Shown: one piece after another, positions 16,507 to 23,393 of the stretch
How the letters are laid out: every line of letters starts with the position of its first letter
How positions within the stretch are numbered: the stretch's first letter is position 1
NCBI GenBank assembly: GCA_020441005.1
Contig: JAGRNA010000079.1
Span: forward strand, 1-32,433
Origin: Leptospiraceae bacterium
GTDB taxonomy: Bacteria; Spirochaetota; Leptospiria; Leptospirales; Leptonemataceae
DNA length: 32,433 bases
Direction of reading: 5' to 3'
Notes under the pieces: model-generated
Databases searched by the model: none
What the model saw: only the letters and a program-made list of their open reading frames with translations
Told to the model about the DNA's origin: nothing
Program-made: the position numbers and the translations under genes

Positions 16507-17394
16507 TCAATCCTTGTCCGTCAAACTGGCCGTCCGTCTATCTCTGGCCTTATGGCGCAAGTGGTGGCGATGGTGCCAATAGTACAAACCAAAAGAGATT
16601 GCTCCGGTGAGTACGAGGATCAGACTGCTGGTCGGCAAATGCAGGGTTTCGGGTCCGTTGTTGATTTCCAGAAAAGAAAACCCGAAGGCTAGCGTGGTGG
16701 CGCCGATACTGATTAGTGCCGCCAGCAGCATGGCGCGCGGGACGCTGCGCGCGAGGGGGATGGCCGCCAGGGCCGGTACGATTAAATGGGTCATACTGAC
16801 AAACATGCCCGTCATCTGAATGGACCATATGAGCAGCGGCCCTAACAGCAAGAAAAAAAGCGTATTCAGCCACTCGACTGGCAGACCGGCAACGCGCGCA
16901 TACTCACTATCGGTGCTTTGCAACAAAAGTGCTGGATAGCTGAAAAACAGGACCGCAGCCGCAGCCGTACCAAGCAAGACACTCGGGATGATGTCGTCGG
17001 GTGCGGTTGTCAAGACATCGCCGAACCATGCCTGGACAAAATGCATCCGTACGTGCAGGGCGGCTGCAATCAGTTCGGAAAGACCGGCATAGACCAGCAT
17101 ACCGCCTAGTAAAACGACCTCACTGTTACGGCTGCGCAGTGAATAGCGATAAAAGGGCCAGGCGAGCAAGAGGCCAATCGGCCAGGCTAAAAAATGCTGT
17201 CCCCACATAGCGCTTTGAAATACTCCCTGACTGATAATACTGGCACTGACCGCAGCCTGTGATGCGACCAGACTGAATGTAACCTGCCGTCGCATTGCCA
17301 GCCAGATGCCGGCCGCCGCCATCAGAGCGGCCAATAAAGCGGCCTGCGCAATTTGCCACTCATAAAATAACAGACTCTCAAGTATTGCGTTCAT
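16507..17394 (-). CDS. znuB: Metal (zinc/manganese) ABC transporter permease, ZnuB type
   Basis: Inner-membrane channel subunit of an ABC importer of the ABC-3 family (ZnuB/MntB/TroC). The 295 residues are strongly hydrophobic with eight or nine predicted membrane segments. The family features are present: an N-terminal segment ending in A-M-R-R-Q-V-T-F-S-L-V-A; a central G-D-V-L-T (residues about 126-130); and M-T-H-L-I-V-P-A-L-A-A in the region that contacts the ATPase. The C-terminal tail is charged and His-rich (H-H-R-H-H-L-R-H), which is common in zinc permeases. The start overlaps the znuC stop by 4 bp (ATGA). Zinc is favoured over manganese because of the His-rich neighbours, but metal choice cannot be read from the sequence. 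Confidence 0.92.
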   Translation of the reverse strand: MNAILESLLFYEWQIAQAALLAALMAAAGIWLAMRRQVTFSLVASQAAVSASIISQGVFQSAMWGQHFLAWPIGLLLAWPFYRYSLRSRNSEVVLLGGMLVYAGLSELIAAALHVRMHFVQAWFGDVLTTAPDDIIPSVLLGTAAAAVLFFSYPALLLQSTDSEYARVAGLPVEWLNTLFFLLLGPLLIWSIQMTGMFVSMTHLIVPALAAIPLARSVPRAMLLAALISIGATTLAFGFSFLEINNGPETLHLPTSSLILVLTGAISFGLYYWHHRHHLRHKARDRRTASLTDKD

Positions 17395-18083
17395 GGCTGC
17401 TTTGGTTCCTTTAGCACATGATCGGTCCCGACCGCTAGCGTGCGGCCCCGTAAATCTTGCGTTATGCGCTGGTCATGGGTGCTGAGCAGAACAGCGCAAT
17501 TTCGGGCCAAAGTGCGCTGTAACAAGCGATTCAACTTGATCGTGTTTTTTTGATCCAGACTGGCGCTCGGCTCATCCAGAATCAAAAGGTCCGGACAACT
17601 ATAAAGAGCGCGAGCGATCAAGGCCCGCTGATACTGTCCGGCAGACAGGGCGGCGATGCGCTGGCGGGCCAGGGCTTGCAAATCCAGATCCGCCAGGCAT
17701 TGCCCCAGCCAGTCCGAATCGGGGTTTCGGTGCAGGCGATCTTTTTGAAAGACGTGCGCTTGCACCTTGCCCAGGCGCACAAAATCGGCGACTGTCAACG
17801 GCAAATCGGCGGCATGTCCCTGGCGTTGGGGCACATAAGCCAGTTGTTTACAATGCCAGACGATTTGACCCTGCAGCGGCGGCCGAATCCTTGCCAGGCA
17901 ATGCATCAGGGTGCTCTTGCCGCTGCCATTGGCGCCGGCCAGCACAATACACTGGCCGTAGGGCAAGGTCAATTGTTCCACGGTGATGGCTGGTCGTCCC
18001 TGGTAGCCGACTGCCAGGTCGCGACATTCCAATGCTGCCTTGTCTTCGGCTATGCTGGTCGCTTGTATCGAAGTTCGGCCCAT
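17391..18083 (-). CDS. znuC: Metal ABC transporter ATP-binding subunit, ZnuC type
   Basis: The cytoplasmic ATPase that powers the ZnuB channel. The 230 residues hold a Walker A G-A-N-G-S-G-K-S at 50-57, a Q-loop glutamine near residue 86 (V-P-Q-R), the signature L-S-A-G-Q at 146-150, a Walker B L-L-I-L-D-E-P at 166-172, and the switch His203 in S-T-H-D-Q. All catalytic elements are intact. The signature is LSAGQ rather than the commoner LSGGQ, a change seen in many active ATPases. The start shares a base with the znuA stop (TAATG at 18081-18085), and the end overlaps znuB by 4 bp. The three subunits are therefore tightly coupled. A 20-residue N-terminal lead precedes the domain. Confidence 0.95.
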   Translation of the reverse strand: MGRTSIQATSIAEDKAALECRDLAVGYQGRPAITVEQLTLPYGQCIVLAGANGSGKSTLMHCLARIRPPLQGQIVWHCKQLAYVPQRQGHAADLPLTVADFVRLGKVQAHVFQKDRLHRNPDSDWLGQCLADLDLQALARQRIAALSAGQYQRALIARALYSCPDLLILDEPSASLDQKNTIKLNRLLQRTLARNCAVLLSTHDQRITQDLRGRTLAVGTDHVLKEPKQP

Positions 18084-19132
18084 TATTCTCTATTGATTTG
18101 ACGCGTTGCAACGGCGCCATTCACATCGGCAGCATCGCGTAATTTCTTTGCGATCAGCCGGATTAAATCCTCGTACGTGTTGATTCCTTCAGCGGGGTTG
18201 ACACTATCCGGCAGCACCAGCACCTGGGCACCGCTGAGGCGGGCGACGGTGTCGGCGTACGAACGACGATGATAGGGGGTCACAAGGATGATCCGGATCC
18301 GGGACTGCTTGATTTGCTCGCTGACCTTTTTGAGCCAGGCGGCCGAAGGCGGGATACCTGGTATCTCTTCTATGCTGGCCGCCTCTTTGAATCCGAGGCG
18401 GTTGGCTACATATGTGAATTCCTTGTGATACACTGCCACCGGCAGTTCGCGCAGGTTCGCGGATTTACGAATCTCGGTGGTTATCAGATCGCGCAGGCTG
18501 AGAGCCAGTTCCTGGTAACTTTTTTTGTAATAGTCGGCATTCGCGGGGTCGAGTCGAATCAAACTGCGGCCAATATTACGGGCAGCGATGGCCGCATTCA
18601 CCGGGTCCAGCAGATAGTGCGGATTGCCAAAAGCGTGCACGTCGCCTTGCTTGCGTGAAATCTGTTCCGTGGGCTTTTCGAGTACGTGGATACCGATGCT
18701 AGCGTCGCAGTAGCCCGGTTTGCCGCGTTGGATGGCCGCGTTGCGTGAACGCTTCTGGATCAAGGGCGCCCAGCCAACCTCCAGCTCCAGTCCGTTTTCA
18801 ATAAAAAGATCGGCGCGATTGACTGCGATAATATAATCGGGCCGGGCATCCTGGTAGTGCAAGTCTACGTCCGGTGGCATGAGCGAATGTACTTGCACAT
18901 GCTCGCCGCCAATTCGTTCGGCCAGGTGAGCCAGGTTGACATTCGTGGTCACCACTCGCAGTTTCGTTTGACTGGCCAACTGCAACGGGAAAGCCGCTAG
19001 AAAGAGTAGCAAAGCCACTCTGGTAATTTTGCCAAAGCGTGCGCAGCCTGGAGTGGAGTCGGATCGTTGTTTAATCGGAGTCTCCGCCGGAGGGTAGACC
19101 GGCCGTGCCTGGTAATTAGATTCTGTATTCAT
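18083..19132 (-). CDS. znuA: Periplasmic metal-binding protein, ZnuA type
   Basis: Solute-binding protein of the cluster A-I metal family that hands zinc or manganese to ZnuBC. The 349 residues include a long N-terminal lead, a signal peptide with core at about 38-52, and mature protein starting near Gln55. Metal-site counterparts visible are His92 (V-D-L-H-Y), His172 (G-N-P-H-Y-L-L-D-P, the usual D-P-H-x-W-L-D-P with changes) and His236 (V-Y-H-K-E-F). The fourth ligand, usually Glu or Asp, is not clear; His288 and Asp309 are candidates. No long His/Asp-rich loop of the E. coli ZnuA kind is present. AAGGAG lies about 14 bases before the ATG, farther than ideal, so the true start may differ. 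A 60-bp gap separates it from the barrel gene upstream. Confidence 0.9.
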   Translation of the reverse strand: MNTESNYQARPVYPPAETPIKQRSDSTPGCARFGKITRVALLLFLAAFPLQLASQTKLRVVTTNVNLAHLAERIGGEHVQVHSLMPPDVDLHYQDARPDYIIAVNRADLFIENGLELEVGWAPLIQKRSRNAAIQRGKPGYCDASIGIHVLEKPTEQISRKQGDVHAFGNPHYLLDPVNAAIAARNIGRSLIRLDPANADYYKKSYQELALSLRDLITTEIRKSANLRELPVAVYHKEFTYVANRLGFKEAASIEEIPGIPPSAAWLKKVSEQIKQSRIRIILVTPYHRRSYADTVARLSGAQVLVLPDSVNPAEGINTYEDLIRLIAKKLRDAADVNGAVATRQINRE

Positions 19133-19192
19133 GTTTCTGTGTATTACTCCTTTGCTTGTGTCGGCGTATATCAGTTCACCATGCGTTCCGGT

Positions 19193-20539
19193 TTAATACG
19201 AATGCGCCGGATGCATGCCGATGATAAAAGTCCCCTGTAGAAAGAATTGATAGGTGTTTTTACCCGTCTCAATAGTGGTGTTCCTTTGGGCCGTGGCTCG
19301 GAAGTAACTGAACTCGGACGGACGCCAGGTGAGCTGCAACATATTACCGGCATGGCCGTTTTCTTTTTGTTTAATACCATCTTCATTGATATAGTTCGGG
19401 TTTGTGTAAAAGTCATAGCGATACCCTGCCGACCATTGACGATGAAACTGAAACTCAAGCAGGCTGTACACCCCGACCCGGGTTTCGACCGGGGTGGCCG
19501 CCGGATCGTAGGGTCGTTCATTTTTTTCGCGTGTTTCACGGTACCAAACCTCGGTTTGAAATATGAGTGAGCGATGCACGTCTGGCTTCCATTTTAAAAA
19601 CCAGTCCAGTCCGCTTTGATGCATGACTTTGTGCGGTTCCACACTCGGGTGGTAGCGCAGATAACTGAAACCGAACTGCGTACCCCAGGCATTGTTAAAG
19701 CCAATAAACTGCTTCAGGTGCGCTGTGTAGAGCGGGTTATTCTTGTTGTCACCATCATTATGGGTATGTCCAAAAGTACGCCCGTTAAAGGCCCCCACTG
19801 TTAGCTCCTGCACGAAGCTTTGCCAGGGCCATGGGATCAGGTAGCTGAGTTCCAGGCCGCTGTCTTCGGCTCCTTCTTCATCCAACATTTCTTCGTGGAC
19901 TTCAGGTGCGACGCTAAACAGCCAATCGTGGCGGTGTATCGTGTTTAGACGGCCCACGTCCAGAAAAAACTGCCCGACTCTGGCGCTTAGATTCGGGATT
20001 GGTGTACTCGGAATATAGAAATAAGCCTCGTGCAGCTCAAAAACAGTCTCCCCGGCTTCCTGATGGGCGGCGGCCATTACCGTGCCTTCGGCGATGTGAT
20101 CTATATCGGCCATGAAGCCAAATTCGACCTCACGGGCGTCAAAGCGGTTGCCGGTGGTGTGCGGTTCATCGTTATCCCATTGGCCTAAAAAATCCGCTGC
20201 GGCCATGATATCCAGGCTGTAGCTACGGCCGCTTTGATCGTTAAACTGTAGCAGGCTTTGGGTAGTCTGGCCGCTTGAAATAGCATTCACCTGGCGATCT
20301 GCTGCCGCCGGGTCCTGATCAGTATCCAGGCTGTCTTCTGACAAATCATCCGGAATCAGATTGGCGGGATCATTACCGGCTGGCTGTTGCGGATTGGTCG
20401 GGGATTTTTGCGTGCTATCAGGACTGTCGGGGTTTTGCTGGGCCGCTAGCGGTACTGTCATTGCAAAGCTCACTAGACAAATAGTAAAGAGGCCCAGCCA
20501 GGGACCTCTTCGTATTGCGTTGTTCATAAGCGAGCTCAT
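19193..20539 (-). CDS. Outer-membrane beta-barrel (porin-like), probable metal uptake
   Basis: The 448-residue product has a signal peptide (core about 15-30, cleavage near L-A-A-Q-Q at 31-35). A Pro/Asp/Gln-rich linker runs to about residue 85. After that come alternating aromatic beta strands ending in a C-terminal aromatic residue (H-S-Y), as in outer-membrane barrels. No TonB box or plug is visible. Predicted loops contain I-H-R-H-D-W, V-H-E-E and G-H-T-H-N-D-G-D, rich in His and acids. The gene stands directly before znuACB, so I infer a porin that lets zinc or a zinc chelate through the outer membrane. An alternative is a phosphate/anion-type porin unrelated to metals. The start ATG shares a base with the preceding stop (TAATG); a second ATG 12 bases on is also possible. 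Confidence 0.8.
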   Translation of the reverse strand: MSSLMNNAIRRGPWLGLFTICLVSFAMTVPLAAQQNPDSPDSTQKSPTNPQQPAGNDPANLIPDDLSEDSLDTDQDPAAADRQVNAISSGQTTQSLLQFNDQSGRSYSLDIMAAADFLGQWDNDEPHTTGNRFDAREVEFGFMADIDHIAEGTVMAAAHQEAGETVFELHEAYFYIPSTPIPNLSARVGQFFLDVGRLNTIHRHDWLFSVAPEVHEEMLDEEGAEDSGLELSYLIPWPWQSFVQELTVGAFNGRTFGHTHNDGDNKNNPLYTAHLKQFIGFNNAWGTQFGFSYLRYHPSVEPHKVMHQSGLDWFLKWKPDVHRSLIFQTEVWYRETREKNERPYDPAATPVETRVGVYSLLEFQFHRQWSAGYRYDFYTNPNYINEDGIKQKENGHAGNMLQLTWRPSEFSYFRATAQRNTTIETGKNTYQFFLQGTFIIGMHPAHSY

Positions 20540-21204
20540 TAGTCGGTGAAAATTGCGCTGCTATAGACGGTGACATTGGTAACGCTTGCGTTATTCAGTA
20601 CGAAACCCCAGGCACCGCCGCTGGTTTCACGGGTTGTACCACCACCTTCCGCATCCGCTTTCGCTGAACTGGCCGCTTTGCTGGTACAAGTGGTATTGTC
20701 AAAGACCAGGTGGTCCGGGTTTTCACCAAAGTGCGCTTCAAAACACCAGGTTTGGGTCGTATTACCGGGGACCGTGCTGGTATTTGTACTGGCGGCCCCT
20801 TCGATAGTGGTGGCGGTGGGGGTCATCTTGAAGTAATTGGCAGCAGTGCTGTCGGCAACAACAGTGCCGCCGGCCACAAGCTGGATACTGGAATCGGCGG
20901 CTGGTAATTGGAAGGTGACCTGCAATGACAGGCGGTCCGTTTTAGTGCTGAGAGCTGTCAGGGTGCCAGATCCGGTTGCATTGTTGAGGGAACAGCTGAC
21001 CCCGCTGCTGGTAAAGGACGCTCCACCCAGGTTGCACTGACTGTTGTTTAAAAACAATAATGCCAATAGCTCCTCGTTTTGATCAGCTTCATCGTCAGCG
21101 ACCAGACCCAGTTCAGTGCAGTTTTGGCTGAGCAGTAGTGCCGCGGCCATGCTGAGCATAATCGCGCAGCTCTTAAAATGATGATAAAATCGGTTTAAAT
21201 ACAT
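20539..21204 (-). CDS. Lipoprotein of unknown function before the OM barrel gene
   Basis: A 221-residue product with a signal peptide and the lipobox L-L-L-S-Q-N-C (Cys29). Asn at position -1 is not allowed in the E. coli consensus but fits relaxed spirochaetal lipoboxes. The mature part starts with an acidic segment (D-D-E-A-D-Q-N-E-E), then a Ser/Thr/Ala-rich beta-type region with four further Cys (near 57, 70, 153 and 170), which could form disulfides. T-W-C-F-E-A-H-F and an Asn/Thr-rich end are the only distinctive stretches. I do not recognise the family. GAGGA lies five or six bases before the ATG, which supports the start. The stop overlaps the barrel gene start (TAATG), so the two are coupled and the lipoprotein may act with the barrel, for example as a plug or surface partner. 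Confidence 0.8.
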   Translation of the reverse strand: MYLNRFYHHFKSCAIMLSMAAALLLSQNCTELGLVADDEADQNEELLALLFLNNSQCNLGGASFTSSGVSCSLNNATGSGTLTALSTKTDRLSLQVTFQLPAADSSIQLVAGGTVVADSTAANYFKMTPTATTIEGAASTNTSTVPGNTTQTWCFEAHFGENPDHLVFDNTTCTSKAASSAKADAEGGGTTRETSGGAWGFVLNNASVTNVTVYSSAIFTD

Positions 21205-21257
21205 AATTTCCTCGTTTTGTGTGCCGGTTTCGTCCGCAAGCGCCTCATTGCGGGCGC

Positions 21258-21286
21258 TGCATAGGCAAAATTCTGACTAGTGTAAA
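21258..21286 (-). promoter_or_regulatory. Candidate sigma70 promoter for the lipoprotein-barrel-znuACB genes
   Basis: Read on the minus strand, TTTACA (21286-21281) is separated by exactly 17 bases from TATGCA (21263-21258). The -35 matches 5 of 6 consensus bases; the -10 matches only the leading TAT. Transcription would start near 21251, giving a leader of about 47 bases that contains the GAGGA ribosome site. Three inverted repeats lie just upstream. Weak -10, so only a candidate. Confidence 0.3.
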
Positions 21287-21305
21287 CAGTGGCCTCGAGC
21301 CAATG

Positions 21306-21329
21306 CAGGCAGTTTTGACCGACTGCCTG
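21306..21329. repeat. Inverted repeat, 8-bp arms, upstream of metal-uptake genes
   Basis: CAGGCAGT (21306-21313) and ACTGCCTG (21322-21329) are perfect inverted arms around 8 bases. It lies about 20 bp upstream of the candidate -35 for the minus-strand metal-uptake genes. It could be a regulator site or an RNA hairpin after the small His/Cys-rich gene. There is no T-run on either side, so it is not a terminator. Confidence 0.4.
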
Positions 21330-21385
21330 TCAAATAGATGGCTCCGATTCGACAGCGGTTGGCAAACCGCAGCGCCAGGTCATTA

Positions 21386-21401
21386 TTTCGGTCTACCGAA
21401 A
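21386..21401. repeat. Palindrome TTTCGGT-CT-ACCGAAA, operator-like
   Basis: Two perfect 7-bp arms around a 2-bp centre, in the 234-bp gap between the small His/Cys-rich gene and the lipoprotein gene. The compact shape is like a dimeric repressor site. A further 6-bp-arm repeat, GCGGTT/AACCGC, lies at 21355-21370. No match to a known Zur or Fur box is evident to me. Confidence 0.35.
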
Positions 21402-21438
21402 CCATAACTGTCGGCAGGTTAGAAGTAATACTGGCTGT

Positions 21439-21795
21439 CTAGGCGAAGCGAGCCGCGGGCGGGCCGCGGGCGTAGTAGCTGTGAAAGGAATCGTGTGAAT
21501 AATGTGCAGTGTCGGGTAGTTCAATTTGCCGGGCAGCAATATCGATCCGATGCGTATGGGCCGCGGATTGCACCGCATGGACAGACGGACTGTGGATGGC
21601 ACACCAGTAACAATCGGTATGGTTCTTGAGCGAGTCCAGGGCCGCTGATTTGTGTGCAGCACAGTGCTCAAGGGTCTCTTGATGACTGCTGCAATCCCGC
21701 TGCAGGGCATGGGCAAACATGTGCAGGCTGGTGCTCATTGGAGCAATCAGCATGCCACTCAAGGCGAACAGGGATATCAACGCGCGCCAGCTCAT
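21439..21795 (-). CDS. Small exported His/Cys-rich protein, DUF2946-like
   Basis: A 118-residue product with an N-terminal hydrophobic segment (residues 5-20) suited to export. It contains 13 His and 4 Cys, concentrated between residues 25 and 105. The pattern runs H-M-F-A-H-A, C-S-S-H, H-C-A-A-H, then N-H-T-D-C-Y-W-C-A-I-H-S. A C-x-x-C next to His in a short exported protein resembles DUF2946 proteins, which often lie beside metal-transport or TonB-receptor genes. It likely binds a metal ion in the periplasm or at the membrane. It is the first credible gene of the minus-strand block, 234 bp before the lipoprotein gene, and may belong to the same regulon without being in the same operon. No ribosome-binding site is obvious. 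A TTGACG (-35-like) lies at 21835-21830. The family call is tentative. Confidence 0.6.
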   Translation of the reverse strand: MSWRALISLFALSGMLIAPMSTSLHMFAHALQRDCSSHQETLEHCAAHKSAALDSLKNHTDCYWCAIHSPSVHAVQSAAHTHRIDIAARQIELPDTAHYSHDSFHSYYARGPPAARFA

Positions 21796-22019
21796 TTATA
21801 TGCATGCAGCAAAATAACGATGTAGAAGACGTCAATTAAAAAAGCTGGCCCGGTTTGACGGCAGAACGCACGGATTGTCCTTGCAGGTTCGGAATGGCAA
21901 TCCACTGGCCAGTCTTTCCGTGCATCTGGATGGGCTGCGGCTATCATGCGGTCATACGGGGCCAGCCCGGCCTTGAGCCACTGTAAAAATTGTGGTAGAA
22001 AGCGCCAAAAGCCCCGAAA

Positions 22020-23387
22020 ATGCACATGAGACCCCGACTGCGTGGCGGCCTGTCCCCGGCACGCTACGATCAGCGCATTATGCCAATAAACTTACAAAGA
22101 CCCAATCGGCTGCTTGTGCCCAAACCATGCGGGTTTCTCCAGCTCGACCAGCCGGAATGCTCCAGGCCGTTCCGGCGTCCGGACGGCTGCTGGACGCGTT
22201 TGATAGCTCCCGTATCGCTTGCGGTTTTTTTGTTCACGCAACCGATCCCGGCCCGAGTGGGCGAAACGATCTTTGCCTTTCGCAACTACAGTCGGCCCAA
22301 GCCCGAGCGTATGATCCTGGTAGGCGAGATCCAGAACAAGACCAAGATGCCGGAGTTGAAAAATCGGGAATCGCCATTCCTGGGCTATGACAGTCGCCTG
22401 GATCAAGTCACAGTCAAGATCCTGGACCGCCGTGGTTTGAAAGTCGGCCAGAAGCTGTATGTCATTGATAAGGATCCCTTCCATAATCAGTTTCGGGATG
22501 GTTTGATCGTTGGCGAGATCGAGGTCGTGTCCATCCTGAACAGCCCTTTTTATGGCTGGGTGTTGACGGGTAAGGGCATCATGCTACGGGTGCGCAAGGG
22601 CCACTTTGTGGCGCGGACTCTGGAAACCGAGCGACTGGAAAGGGCTTATATCCTCAAAAAAAAGGGCGATCATTTTCGGGAACGCGGCGCTTTCAAAGAG
22701 GCCTTACGAAGCTACAATGAGGCCCTGATTGCGGACCGGACTCTACCGGAAGCAAACGCCGCCCTCGGTGACTTGTATTTGGAAATGGATCAGGGATCGC
22801 GGCGGGCCACTCCCGAACGCAGCCTGGCAGCATTTGAGCGGGCCTGGCGTAGCCGAGTCAATTTTAAATATGATTTTGATGCTTTGCACTTTTATGAGCA
22901 ATATGCGCGCACTTTGTTATTGCAATATGAACTGCGCCAGTTGGAGTCATCGCGCGAGGATCATCTGGAGCGCTACCTGGAACAGGTATTGGCAGTTGCC
23001 AACGCCGCCCGTCGGGTGGCCGGCCACGACCACTGGCCAGACCTTCTGGAGGCCCAGGCTCGTTTTCAGCGCTATCAGCTCTTGGCCAGCGAGCGTAACG
23101 CCGCGGAGCGCAGGCAACGCGATGAGGACTATGAGCGTTGCGGCCAGATTTTAAAAGCCGCCCTGGATCAGGGCCAAAGCAGTGCGGATCTGGCTCATAT
23201 TGGTATTCTCTATTACTATGCCATGCTGGTCAAGGGTGGCCGACAAACCAAAGCGGATCAGGATCGAAGAGAGCGTTTGCATCGGGTGCTGGCTCGCCTG
23301 GTGCGGGACTATAACCGCCACTTTGCACGTCGGCAGCGCGATCCCAGGGTGGACCAGATCATCCGTGACCTGGAGTCGAATCCGTAA
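22020..23387 (+). CDS. Exported TPR protein preceding tgt
   Basis: Up to 455 residues; the start is unsure. ATGs at 22020, 22026 and 22080, a GTG at 22119 and a TTG at 22200 are all in frame and none has a good ribosome site. The hydrophobic segment near residues 61-76 (bases 22200-22250) looks like a signal peptide, which would favour one of the later starts. Next comes a small beta domain (about 125-200) with G-L-K-V-G-Q-K-L-Y-V and G-L-I-V-G-E-I-E-V-V. After that a TPR region begins with A-Y-I-L-K-K-K-G-D-H-F-R-E-R-G, then S-Y-N-E-A-L-I-A-D, with helices to the end. TPR proteins are protein-binding scaffolds; the specific partner is unknown. The gene ends 6 bp before tgt and is probably cotranscribed with it. 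Confidence 0.75.
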   Translation: MHMRPRLRGGLSPARYDQRIMPINLQRPNRLLVPKPCGFLQLDQPECSRPFRRPDGCWTRLIAPVSLAVFLFTQPIPARVGETIFAFRNYSRPKPERMILVGEIQNKTKMPELKNRESPFLGYDSRLDQVTVKILDRRGLKVGQKLYVIDKDPFHNQFRDGLIVGEIEVVSILNSPFYGWVLTGKGIMLRVRKGHFVARTLETERLERAYILKKKGDHFRERGAFKEALRSYNEALIADRTLPEANAALGDLYLEMDQGSRRATPERSLAAFERAWRSRVNFKYDFDALHFYEQYARTLLLQYELRQLESSREDHLERYLEQVLAVANAARRVAGHDHWPDLLEAQARFQRYQLLASERNAAERRQRDEDYERCGQILKAALDQGQSSADLAHIGILYYYAMLVKGGRQTKADQDRRERLHRVLARLVRDYNRHFARRQRDPRVDQIIRDLESNP

Positions 23388-23393
23388 GCGCTG

